Part shown: positions 43,135 to 54,272 of the stretch, one piece after another
Layout: every line of letters begins with the position of its first letter
Numbering within the stretch: position 1 is the first letter of the stretch
NCBI GenBank assembly: GCA_907163375.1
Contig: CAJQUW010001407.1
Coordinates: 56,027 to 120,026, forward strand
DNA: 64,000 nt
Direction: 5' to 3'
Source: Prostheceraeus crozeri
Lineage: Eukaryota > Platyhelminthes > Polycladida > Euryleptidae
Notes under the pieces: generated by a model
Told to the model about the DNA's origin: nothing
The model's input: only the letters and a program-made list of their open reading frames with translations
Database searches by the model: none
Made by a program: the position numbers and the translations under genes

Positions 43135-43894
43135 ATGACTTTATCAAAACTCCCGAAGTTCCACTTTCTATGTACTTGCCTTTTCTTGTGCTTCTTTTGT
43201 GTCGTGAGTCAACGTTTCATCAAATTTAAAAAGCGCGAAGTCGTCCTAGCCAGTAGCGAGTCGTTGGCCAAATTCTCCTATGTTAGCAGTGTTGCAATTT
43301 GTAGCATGCTTTGTGCAACTGATAGTAGATGCGTTAAAAATGAAAACATCTAATGAATTTCAATATTAAAATGAAAAAAATGTGCAACTTCTTTTCGAAT
43401 ATCAGCAGCTCTACAATCGGCAATTCATCGAAAATTTGGTCTACTGTAGAGCCTTTATCATTAAATCACAGTAGGCCTAACTGTACTTTCGATTATACGA
43501 ATTATGCGATGTGGATGCAGGTTTGTAAAAACACATGTAACATGGCCCGCAGCAGCTAAATATTGCCACAGAATTGGTGGTGAATTGGCTGAACTAACCA
43601 TATGACATGAATTAGAAGCTACAAGAGCGATTATCAAGCATTTGCATCCAAATCACAACTTAGTTTTCGTTGGAGGTGTTCAGAAAAAACACACTCAAAT
43701 CAAATGCCAAGTGGAAGTGGTATCTATCTAAGATAAAGATACCCTCACCAGGATTTCAATGGAAACATGGTAAAGCAAACGATTTTGACAAGCCTGAAAT
43801 GTACCTTAGATGGGAATTTCAGTCGAATATGCTTTATAATACCGATAATGGTGAGGCGGGTATTCTGTGTGAATGTTTTGACTCAAATGAATAA
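43135..43894 (+). pseudogene. Broken secreted PAN/apple plus C-type-lectin-like gene
   Basis: From ATG 43135 there is a hydrophobic signal peptide (FLCTCLFLCFFCVVS). It is followed by a PAN/apple-like stretch (SYVSSVAICSMLCATDSRC). After a frame change come CTFDYTNYAMWMQVC, then CHRIGGELAEL, LVFVGG, WKWYL, FQWKHGKANDF and GILCECF. These last blocks are the GGxLA, vGG, W..G and ILCEC marks of a C-type lectin-like domain. Reading it requires several frame changes, and in-frame stops occur, so it is dead. No introns are seen between domains, so it may be a processed or single-exon copy. Such proteins are secreted carbohydrate- or self/non-self-binding proteins. Confidence 0.65.
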
Positions 43895-44430
43895 AGGAAA
43901 GTCATAAACAATACTTATGAATATTGACTTCGTTATATTCAGAAAAATCAATGAAACCAAATGAATTCTTGCAGATCAAATGTTTCAGAGAATCAAGCCA
44001 TAACTGGTTTCGCTTGCAGCGTCAAGAGGAAATTCCTCTGTCACTACATTATCATTGGATATAATCAGTTGTGGCGCAAAATGGCGGGCCCGATATATTT
44101 TTTAGTGCCTTGCTATACATGGTCGAACATCAATTTTATTTGATGCTAAAAGAATATTCAGTAGCTACATAATGATTCGAGTTTATGGATTCGGGCGAGC
44201 AGCCATTACAGCTGCTAATTGATTGGGAAAAGATCTCCCCAGAGCTTATAAATCAATGAGTAATCGTGAAGAGCATTTCGCAAAGCTGCTACATCATCAC
44301 TTAATCAGGGAGAGACTGGTTAACAGATTAACTTTGCGCATATTTGAATCATTCAAATTCTCAGAGTCCATTGGCTATTGTCGAAGAAGTCAACGCAAAG
44401 ATTTTACCGTTGATAAAATCTAGGAATGAA
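43895..44430. other. No recognisable feature
   Basis: This lies between the lectin pseudogene and the inverted-repeat element. Short frames here have no pattern. Confidence 0.4.
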
Positions 44431-45226
44431 GTAAATATATTAGGTAGAGTGGCAACTCCGCATTTATTAAATCCCCAATGTGTATACACTTTCGTTTTTA
44501 TTAAATGAATACGAGGAGGATATAGTTGTTAATAGTTGCCACGTGTGAGATAGGCCCATGAAAATGTGTGCAGTTCTGAAAAAATTGCGTCGGAATTGAG
44601 TGATCATGATAGTATTGCAGAAGGAGGCCTAATGTTTGTTAAATTAGCGATTCTATAGGTAGGTCTACCTATTACTTTCATGCTCAACCTCAAGAGTATT
44701 TTCTTAAGCGTGATCATACAACAGGTAAGAGGCAACCTGCCACTGGAAGAGCATACACAATATAAGACAATGATTTCAATTCACTTTGATGGATGTAAAT
44801 GGGTCTGCATCACTATTCAGATTCAGGAAATGAAACATGAATTTAGTGAATCATAGAATCATGCCAGTGAAAATTGAATTAAAATCTTGAAATTTCAGCC
44901 AAGAAAGTGTGAATAAGATCGCGACTTTTTCATGAAGACTTCCATTATAATGCGGTTCATGAAACTCCCTTGATAATTAGCTTAATTTCCTCTTAGTTAG
45001 GATGCTTATTAGCAAATATTCATTCCTTCTGATATCTAACTTGTTTCATACTATATACGGAGGCGTCATCTCGGTAGTATATCAATTGGCAAAATTTTGA
45101 CTTTTTTTAATACTGCTCAAATAATTTCTTGGACCACGGGAACATAATCTGCGCAGAAAACTGAATCTTTTCATATAGAAATTTTTACTGAATACAGATA
45201 CTTTTTTGAGTCGACACTCTACATAT
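44431..45226 (+). mobile_element. Inverted-repeat DNA element family, copy 2
   Basis: This is the same family as 37147-38001, in opposite orientation, 6.4 kb away. Its termini read TAGGTAGAGTGGCAACTC at the left and, reverse complemented, TATGTAGAGTGTCGACTC at the right. The body aligns throughout with small gaps. It has no coding capacity. Confidence 0.75.
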
Positions 45227-46594
45227 ACATCCCTACTCTATGATGTCAGCTTTTTATCCTGTTTACTGCCTAAATGAAGAAAATTGCGTTTGTCGTCTAA
45301 GGAAATTGGCAATCAAGAGAGGACATCTTGGCAATGCAAGTTCAAATCCAATTTCCAAAAAACGAAGGAAATGTTCTTGACTCCTCCGATGCAACTTCAT
45401 CATAATAAAGCAACTTGCTTTAACATTACAATGCATCGCATGAAAACAGTCAAATGACCAAGAAATTCTTCAGAGTTGAAACCTTGTGAAAGCTTGGATG
45501 TCATTATGATGTATAGTGTCCAGTCTGATATTCATCCTCTCCCAAGCTATAATTAGCAAGGCCTGTTAACTTAACTTAACTAGCTTTTCATAAATTAAAG
45601 GATGATTCGAATTTCTTCATTAGCGTATTCCGATCATTTCAGATAGCTTGACAGCTGTTACACAAACTATGTAATGCACATGCATGCTAACTAAATGCCC
45701 AAAAACTATATGCTATGTAATACTATATATAACTAGTTCTAAAACATGATTTTTGGTTGCAGAGTTGATCATAAAACACGGACCACCTTAATTGTGTCGA
45801 ATTCAATCGATTCTCCTGCCTTTCAATCACATTTTACAGTCATAAGCTATACACCATTCAAGAGCTTCAGTTCTTAGCTTTTCAATGAGTCATCGAGAAT
45901 TTGTATCCGTCATTGTTTAAGGTGGACACAGGTCAAAATGTGAAAATCGCCACTTTCAGAAATCTCACATTTTCAATGTGAAAACATGTTAGCATAACAA
46001 CGAATCAAACACAAGGTGAAAGGGCTTTCTGTGAACATTCTTTTGATGCATTGTTCGTCGAAATAGGTTAGCTCTTAGGAAAGTTATGATGTCACCGAGT
46101 CATTGCATAATTTTCTGCTTCTGCTGATTGATCTTTTCATGTAATTGATTACTGAACTTATTCACTTGGGCAGCCGAGACACTTGCTTGGTTTAGGAAAC
46201 AGTGTGGTGTGCCTAATTAAATGAAGTAATTGGTGATTAGAAGAAATATTCATGATTACATCATAGCTGATCATGTCATAACTGCCCCGTTCCCTGTCAT
46301 CATTGAATGAGTTGAATGAAAAATCTTGTCGATTCACTTATCGGCGCAGCAATTACGACGTGAGAGATTGCTATCGTTTTTGAACAGGTGGCGAGTATCA
46401 GTCTGACGCCAATCCTTTGTGTGCTTGTGTGCGCGTAGATCAAGGATTCGAAATCCTGACCTCCACCGAGGGAAATGATGACTCACCCGATGGCTGAGTG
46501 TGGGAACAATATGAATTTGAAGTTTGCCAGTGAACAGATGGGCAGATCGTGATAAAACTTACATTTTCTTGGAGCTGATAACACCAGCATTCTT
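45227..46594. other. No coding feature; tRNA-like fragment near 46387
   Basis: This is AT-rich spacer. A segment at 46387-46467 resembles a degenerate tRNA (GGATTCGAAATCC T-arm) but fails a full cloverleaf; see rejected items. Confidence 0.4.
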
Positions 46595-46869
46595 TTAACC
46601 CTTTCAGTACGGACGACACGCTGTACGTGTCATGTATCTATTAACAAATTAACGGAATTAGAATCAATGCAATAGTACGATTATACCGTGACACGCAAAG
46701 CCTGTCATAAAACCATCGGTGAATGTTTCTGAATTATGATCACTCTCAAAGGACAGGTTCACCGAATTATTACGTAAGATTTCGTTTATTGAACAGATCT
46801 TTGAATATCATTCACACCGACAGAATTTGTTGATAGTTGTTGCTGTTCGAATTGCGCATTCATATCATA

Positions 46870-48590
46870 ATGAGCACGCAAAGTGGTCGGCGGTATCCCC
46901 GGCGTTCTGCCATGACAGATGCGTTGAATTTGATGGGATTTGATACAAACGAAGATGGCAGTTCAGGCAGTGAGATTGAAGATGAAATACAAGATAATGA
47001 CTTGCGAGATAACGACTCAAGTAGCAGCTCTGACGAAGATGCAGGTGGCAGCACTGGTGAATGGCGAACTGTCCAAAGTGGTACTGATTCCGTCAGACGT
47101 GGACCAGAATTTACTGGAACTACAGGACTACATCCACGCTTAGAGATTCCAAATGAATTAGAAGATGATATGTTTTTCTTAAATCACTTTTTCACTGACG
47201 ACTTAATGCAAGATATATGCGACTACACAAACAACAGACTTTGGCAAGAATTAGTTGATAATCCTGAAAGCCAGAAATTACAAAACAGCAGACAAGTTAC
47301 AGTCAATGAAATCAGAAAGTTTATTGGATTGCAATTTTTAATGGCTTTGAACAAGAAGCCTACGCTTGCATCATACTGGAGTGGCGATTTGGTGTTTCGT
47401 CAAGAGATATTCTCGTCACCTGAATCTCTATCCCGTGACAGATTTCAGTTAATTTTGAACTATATTCGCTTTGCAGACCCAGAAAATTTGGAAAATGATT
47501 ATTTAGCAAAAGTACGACCATTTCTGGAAAAAGTTAATAATATATGCCAAAATACATACCTACCAAACCGTCAGATTTCTATAGATGAGACACTCATGCT
47601 GTTCAAAGGACGTTTAAGAATACGACAATATATCCCAAGCAAGCGTAGGAGGTATGGAATAAAGTCGTATGTATTGGCAGAATCCGAGTCGGGTTACGTT
47701 TGGAAGATGATGCTTCATGGTCTGAGTACTGAAAATCGGGCAGTCGGATTGTCTCATCGTGGTGCTGAAACATTATCAGTTACGGAACGAATTGTGATAC
47801 AATTATCACACGACCTGTTTAATCAAGGTTACCACGTTTATCTTGATAACTTTTATACTTCCTGTAGATTAGCCCGATATCTGTTTCGCAATGGTACATT
47901 TATGACTGGAACTGTAAAAGCGAACCGGGGCGTTCCGAGCGATTTAAAGCACTTAAATCTGCCTGTTAAGTCTCAAGCTTATTCCCGCAACGGCGAAGTT
48001 CTTTGCGTAAAACTTGTGGATCAAAAGTCGTCTGGAAAGAAGACGGTTTACTTGATGGATACGTTTGCTGCTGCTGAAGATGTTGAGGTCAGCCGCATAG
48101 TCAAAGGTGGACACCACGAAACGGTGAAGAAGTCACGATCTGTATTGAATTACAATGCCCATATGGGCGGTGTCGACCGGTTGGATGCCGCACTTCATCA
48201 TTACGATATCAATCGGAAAAATTATACATGGTTTGTAAAGTACTGCTTGCACTTAATTCAAATCATGCATTACAATTCATGGATTCTCTACAGGAAGAAT
48301 GATGGTAAAAATCTGTCAATCGTTTGGTCTTACAAACAGGTATTGGACGAAATCCTGTCGGAAGACCTCGCCTGGTACCACGATCAACAAACAATCGATG
48401 CTTGGAGGAACGGAATCCACAACATAAACTTGAACGCATACCAGCAAGGGAAGGAGAACCTCGACCTCACAAGAGATGCCGTGTTTGCTACCAAGCCGGA
48501 AAGCGGAAAGAAACTGTCTTCCGATGTGCTGATTGCCCTGGACAACCTGGTCTATGTGCTGCTCCTTGTTTTTCAAAATATCATGAGTAA
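46870..48590 (+). pseudogene. piggyBac transposase with one late frameshift
   Basis: The first ATG of the frame is at 46870 (MSTQSGRRYPRR). An acidic N-terminus is followed by the DDE core: SIDETLMLFKGR near 47584, VYLDNFYTS near 47843 and AHMGGVDRLD near 48175, so all three catalytic Asp residues are kept. The C-terminal cysteine-rich domain (HKRCRVCYQ, FRCADCPG, GLCAAPCFSKYH) is present but lies in another frame, reached by one frameshift at about 48440-48470. In the original frame the protein continues into unrelated sequence to 48645. Catalytic residues are intact and decay is slight, so the copy is young. The cysteine-rich domain binds end sequences, so this product would probably not work. 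Confidence 0.93.
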
Positions 48591-49354
48591 ACCTGAAACT
48601 TTTCGAAACGTATTATGGGTTTATTGCGTTGAATATATTTTGTAGTAATAGCAGTAAATGGCTTTTGATTTTCCGTTACATTCGAGGTGCAAAAGCAGAA
48701 GTAATTAAAAGTAAAGTAACATTAAAAGAGTAAATATAAAATTGAAATGAAAAATGAGTGATTAATATTGAGTGGACTGTAAATAAAAGATGTGCAAATA
48801 CATTGCAATAAACATAAAAAATTATACGCTCGAAAATATTTATAAATTTATATGATCGGTAATTGGTAATTGGTAATCGGTTCTTTTTTAATTGCACAAT
48901 TTCTAGGAAAACATAAGAGGTATATCTTATTCAGTCTTATTCAAAAAGCTTTCATGGCACACTCGATTGGGAAATTGGAACCAAGCATATAAGCCTATAT
49001 GTCTTATATGTTTGGTTCCCATAATGTGTATAATACAAGCTCGAAATAGATGTGTTGTTTTAAAAAGATTAGCAAAAATGTGTAGAATTATTTACTGTGG
49101 TCGTAATGAGAATTATTACTGTGTGAAATGAGAAATTAAGGAAAACTGTTTACGGTGTTATCATCGCATAGTACTGTACTTATTAGTCAAGTCAACTCTA
49201 AAACACCCAAAGATTTTGAGAACACCTATTTGCATTCCTTGTAGCAGTTTTCTCCGTCTTTTCTTCCGGAGAAAACATGTGCATCATGACAAGATCTAAT
49301 GCTATTATCTGTTGCAATAACACCTCGAAATCACATAAAATGGACAAATAAAAT

Positions 49355-49548
49355 ATAGAAAATATACCTATTTGACACCTCTGGCGTGTCACCGTAACAG
49401 TGGACAATGATAGTAACGACACGCATCGTGTGTCATCGTAACATCGAACAATGATTAATTTTCAAATTTTGTTACGTTGAATAATTATTGCATGACACAC
49501 TGTGCGTGTCACTAGGACAGGTATCTTAATGATTTCGTGCTGAAAGGG
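49355..49548. repeat. Subterminal TGACAC/GTGTCA motifs of piggyBac
   Basis: The right end carries about six copies of TGACAC or GTGTCA, often as GCGTGTCA and TGACACGC, in direct and inverted orientation. The left end has at least three (46617-46700). They are likely transposase binding sites. Confidence 0.6.
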
Positions 49549-49554
49549 TTAAAC

Positions 49555-50676
49555 TAGGGTTTACAATCTCGAGCCGTTTTCTCTATCCCGGGATTTTCGA
49601 GACTGGCTAATCGCAATCCCGGGATCCCGGGATCTCGATCGAGATTTATATATACTGTATATGTTTTTAATCATTAAGTTTCAAGAAATATTTCAAAAGA
49701 CGATACGTGCTTGTAAAATGTACGTGTATATCTTTCAACGTGAACTAAACAAACACCATCTTCACAATCATGAAATGACAAGTAAAATGAAGTCTATTTT
49801 GTTAAATTTGATGTAATATGAGCTGAGCTATCGTCAATTTTGTGTTTCGAAGACTTTCTGTCAACGGTACTCACTTATCAGTTGAGTATACATTCACTTA
49901 GAGAACAAATGCATTTTTTGACATAACTTCTGAACCACTGGGTCGACTTTGATGAACGAAACGTTGTCTTCATCACAACAACAAGATGAATACAACTGCA
50001 ATGTCATTTTGTCGATAACTGATGATTTTTTTCAAATTGTCTTTCACCGTCAATTAATCACCGAGACACAATTCGTTGTCGATGTGTGAAAACCAACACA
50101 GCGCTGCTGCAGTAGCAGTCCGGTGACCTGTCAATAGAGCGAATTCGGGAGACTCACTGGGTTGAATGACGGTTTCTTCGACGGTTTTTCCCTCAAAGAT
50201 CGCAAACCTAGCTCTGTCTGAACGAGCCTTGAACGGGCCTTTAGTCGTTATTTTAAATCGTCGTGATTTGTCTTTCAGCTATCAATTTACGAAGTATTTT
50301 CAGTTTACAGAAGCAATACTAGTAGCAGTGTCACAACACTGTTTATTAAGCGTCTGAACGGTTTGTGCACGGCATTGATTTAGCCCAGATTTCGCGCTGC
50401 TCCTCGGCACTAATGTCACGACATTAGTGTCATCGTGTGAACGAGGCTTAACCCACTGGCTCGGCAAATACAGCACATTGGCAATTTATCAAACTTGGAA
50501 CGTAAAAAAAATTAGATGCATTTTCAAAAAAGCTATTGACTCTCTTAACTATGTCACTTAGAGGGAACTCAGGGCCAATCTTTCAAACATCTCGAAATAC
50601 CTCGAGATCTCGAAGACGTAATCCCGGGATTTTTAATCTCGGAAATAGGGTCGAGATCCCGGGATTGTAAAACCTA
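49555..50676. mobile_element. hAT-like MITE with ATCCCGGGAT repeats
   Basis: This is a 1,122-bp segment with inverted ends TAGGGTTTACAATC and TAGGTTTTACAATC. The 8 bases after its right end are TTTTAAAC. The 8 bases before its left end were also TTTTAAAC before the piggyBac inserted into the TTAA within them (46593-46598 plus 49553-49554). An exact 8-bp duplication fits hAT. Both ends are rich in ATCCCGGGAT and CTCGAGAT palindromes. There is no transposase frame. Confidence 0.85.
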
Positions 50677-50722
50677 TTTTAAACCCAAACTCGAAAGCGC
50701 CAGCGTTAATACAGCAAAAGTT

Positions 50723-50930
50723 GGTTAATGATCATTTCCAAAAGAGCCAAAAATGATCCAGAAAAGCCAAAATTACAAGAGAGCCAAAAAAGCTACAGAA
50801 ATCAGCCGATTACCCAAAAAAGCCAAACTTAAGCTTAGCACACCAGTCTACATCCACACTATCAGTTTTATTATTATTGCTGTGGTAATGAAACTGATAG
50901 TGTGGATGTAGATTGGTGTACTGAGCTTAG
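50723..50930. repeat. Left end of the hAT element with inverted inner copy
   Basis: 50723-50862 is the terminal repeat. It is followed after a TTATTATTATT run by GAAACTGATAGTGTGG...ATTGGTGT, the inverse of its own inner part. The left end is therefore itself a short palindrome. AGCCAAAA occurs repeatedly. Confidence 0.8.
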
Positions 50931-50944
50931 TGTTTCGAGTTGGG

Positions 50945-51020
50945 GTAAATTACCGGTATCTTACCGGTACGTTACCGGTAACTTAAGATAAATTACCGCC
51001 TAAGTTACTGGTAATTTATA
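50945..51020. repeat. Cluster of TTACCGGTA motifs
   Basis: TTACCGGTA or a one-base variant occurs about five times in 75 bases, just inside the left end of the hAT element. It could be a binding-site cluster or a simple local expansion. Confidence 0.5.
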
Positions 51021-53117
51021 TCTGGCAAAAAATCGTAGGCCTACCGCTGTAGGCCTAGGCTACTCCTAAAGTTGCGTGATATAGATAGCCTAATTGCTGC
51101 TAGTGCCAATACATCTAACCAGGCCTAGTATACGGCACCACGGTCGGTAGTCTAAGCTATTCGATGACAATAATAAATCCTGCGCGCGATGCATCCTACT
51201 ATGGTGGGACAACTCAATGCGACAGCAATTTCAACAGGATCTAGCATAGTACCGGGCACTGATGAAATAAATAAAATAAGACTAATTCTGGGTTCCATTT
51301 GTTGTCAAGCTAGAATGGAGGTTTGTAGGACCTAGGTCTAAATAATTGCATGTAGTCCTCGACTCCGCTTCAAGGCATGAGGCTTACATTCACAATTTCT
51401 CATCGATGACACGAAAAGTATCTAGACTATTGCAACATCTTTCCTACGCGAGTCTCTAGGACTTCTTATCGCCCATCGGTGAGAATTTGTTACATACCTA
51501 ACCGTTTCAGCAGCCCGGATTTCAACTTTATTAGCCTATTTACGCAAAATGCTACTTACGAAGTTCTGCACATTAGTCTTTTATCATTTTGATATCAATC
51601 GTCCATATTAGCTTATTCAAATTCCAATTAAATCTCGCCACATAAGCGTATGCCACCAGAAAATCCAACTACTTTAAACTAAAAAGTCTGATGATATTAA
51701 GTTGATCTTAAGATACCCAGAAAAAATAGCCGGACATTTTTTCAGCACATTTGAGGCAAAACAAAATGGATATTCAGTATTTTTTAATGGAATCTAAAAA
51801 CATGAGTAAAATTTGCTTCAATGATAGGCTGGATGGATTTTTGAATAGCAAAAATGGTCAAAACCAGTACACAGACGAATAAGAGGAAAATATCCACTTT
51901 TCACAATTACTGCATACATAGTAGAACTATTCCACCATCAAAAACAATCCATTCGACAACAATAACACATTTCCATAAGAAACAATTTGGTTTGGTTATT
52001 TAAATTGTAGCAATGAAAATGCACACGGTTTGACATAGAAAAATTATCCAAGGAGTTTGTAACAAGGAAACTGTGTTAAGTCGATCTTTCGTTTAGCTTG
52101 AAAAGCACCATGCTCAAGTTTCAACGCCTGCAAGTTTTAACTACTGACCCATTTCACTTTGTATCTGGAAAACAGGCGATTAAGACGTGAAGATCATTCT
52201 ACCCATTAGTGTCATCGGAAAAACTCTCAATTAGAATAAGACAAGCGAAAATTGACGAGAATAAGACGTTAACGAAAATTGGCCGATAAAATTAAAGAAA
52301 TAGTGAAAAATATTTATCATCATACTAATTTCCTCTCTGACCACATTTTTCCGTAATGAGAATTTTCTGACGACATGAAAATATTAAGTTATCCATATGT
52401 CTGAACAACCTGTATTCTAAATACATGTAGTAAATCAAGTGATTCAGTGATTATACCAATGATCAGTACAGGCCCTCTGAAAGACAAAGTTTCATTTGAT
52501 CACATTGAAGCTATGAGCTTTCCGTTTTGTCGATACACAGGATTGATGATTTCATCTCATATTTTTATGACGCGTGTAGGTTACTCTGATGTATCAAGCT
52601 GAAAGAAACGATTACGACTCAACATTCTGGTTGCCCATCTTATGTACAAAATTAAAGAGAATTATAAAAGGAAATTTGGCTACCTATCAAAATTGCTGAC
52701 CAGTAATGCCTTGAGGGAGCGTAGTTTATCTCTATTAGGTGTATATGTATGTTATCGCTCAAGAATGAACCAAATAGGTCCGAATTATAATAAAATGCAC
52801 TTGCTGATTAAGGATTGAAAGTAAAATAATAAAGGCTCTATCAAAAATATAACTAAGAATAGAAACATAATAAAAACAATTGATAGAATATACAAAATGA
52901 GTAGGAGAACTTGCCGATACAACATTGTTCGCAAGTATTGAAACAATAGACTAAGCTGAAATCAGAAAAATGCGATCAGCAGTCAACTTAAGTCAGCAGC
53001 ATCGCTTAATTAGCAGGCGTAAAGTTTTGACATGTTGACTGTAGACGAATGACGACCATTATTGCATCGTGTCAAGCATTAACAGTTCGTTTACCTCAGG
53101 AAAAAGATAAGAGTTAC
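51021..53117. other. hAT interior without recognisable genes
   Basis: This is AT-rich sequence with no supported frame. Short runs such as TAGGCCTA occur near 51040-51060. Confidence 0.4.
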
Positions 53118-53724
53118 ATCATGGCCCAACTTCCAGTTCTCAGCTGCAATACTAAACTCAATTTTGGCAACTAAGAGATATACTTGTGCAATTCGACATC
53201 GCAGATTCCAGATCTACTTTCGGAATTGCGAAATTAGAATTTTTCTATGTATAAAATATATTTACGTAGTTTTACATGTGCTTGTACATGCACTGCAATG
53301 TATTTTTTGCATATGTGAAACCACGAGTCGGAAAACCTAATTTCATAGCTTCCACACAATTCAGACCTGCCCATTTCAAATCTTAAGTCAAAATTTCAAA
53401 ATTCACTCAGCTCTGAGCTTCAGCGGTAGTCAGGATTGCACAATTCTGACTTAAGATTTGAAATCAGCAGGTCTGAATTGTGCGAAAACTATGAAATTAG
53501 ATTTTTGACTCACGGTTTCACATATGCAAGAAATGCATGTACATGTATGCACAAGCATATGTAAATCTACGCAAGCATATTTTATACATATAAGAAATTC
53601 AAATTTCGCAATACGAAAGCAGATTTGGAGTCTGAGATGTCCAACTGTATAAGTACACTTCTCAGTTGCCAAAATTGATTTTAGCATTGTAGCTGAAAAC
53701 TGAAAGAGTTGCATGGCGAAATAG
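53118..53724. repeat. Long hairpin inside the hAT element
   Basis: Arms of about 275 bases (53118-53390 and 53447-53724) are inverted copies at roughly 75-80% identity. Examples are CAATTTTGGCAACT on the left and AGTTGCCAAAATTG on the right. The spacer is 56 bases. A transcript through it would form a long double-stranded stem. An open frame on the minus strand is a by-product. Confidence 0.8.
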
Positions 53725-53923
53725 AAACACAGAGATTTCAGTGATTTAGCACTAAGAAATATCTAAAAAATTAATGAAAAACCACGAGATTTCAGCTCTG
53801 AGGTTGATTTTTAACTTTGACAGGCAGCGTGACGAAAGTCGCTGGGGTGCACCGCGTTAGGTAAACAAACTGTTAAAAAATACAGCTGGCAAAATGTCGA
53901 TTTGATAACTCTACATCACCCTC

Positions 53924-54272
53924 TCATAGCTGCAGGCCGCCAGGCCGCCTCGAGGAAAAAGTAATTTCAATAGGTTTTTTGATTTTGAGAAGGCGACACA
54001 TATCCACCTGGGCGATGTCATCCTCTTCTGGCCAAACAAGAAGTTGATACCGATTGAGTTTGGCGAACTTGACTGTCACATCTGTGTCGCTATCGATATC
54101 ACTCACAACACCAAAGAAAACACGATATTGACGACTTTTGGTGTAATCGATCGCAGCCGCGACCCAATCCCCAACAGCAATTGACACTTTCTCAGAATTG
54201 ACAACTTCATCGGAGGAGGATTCGCGATCAAACTCGTCAGACTGAAGGGAGACAACATCTTCATCGAAACCT
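53924..54272 (-). CDS. Candidate exon: acidic linker plus small beta-rich module
   Basis: On the minus strand, an acceptor (AATTTTCAG) ends at about 54273. The frame continues from there with an acidic stretch (DEDVVSLQSDEFDRESSSDE) into VGDWVAAAIDY, FFGVVSDIDSD, VTVKFAKL, LLVWPEEDDI and a final IKKPIEI block. The alternation of short strands with WPEEDD resembles a small SH3/Tudor-like module that I have seen beside invertebrate transposase-derived proteins; no family name can be given. It lies downstream of the hAT transposase on the same strand, so it may be a 3' exon of the transposon's gene or a captured host exon. Confidence 0.4.

Larger units (their letters stand above)
46599..49548 (+). 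mobile_element. piggyBac transposon, nearly intact
   Basis: The element is 2,950 bp long with TTAA at 46595-46598 and 49549-49552. The termini are inverted: CCCTTTCAGTACG at the left, and CCCTTTCAGCACG on the reverse strand at the right. One transposase gene fills the centre. Many TGACAC/GTGTCA motifs lie near both ends. A single frameshift before the cysteine-rich domain is the main defect. Confidence 0.95.

Noticed and set aside
46387-46467. tRNA-like segment (GGTGGCG...GGATTCGAAATCC...CTCCACC)
   Set aside because: Acceptor stem and T-arm nearly pair, but no proper D-arm or anticodon arm can be drawn. It is probably a tRNA-derived fragment or chance.
53451-53714. 87-codon minus-strand frame with cysteines
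   Set aside because: It lies entirely in one arm of the long hairpin and is an artefact of it.
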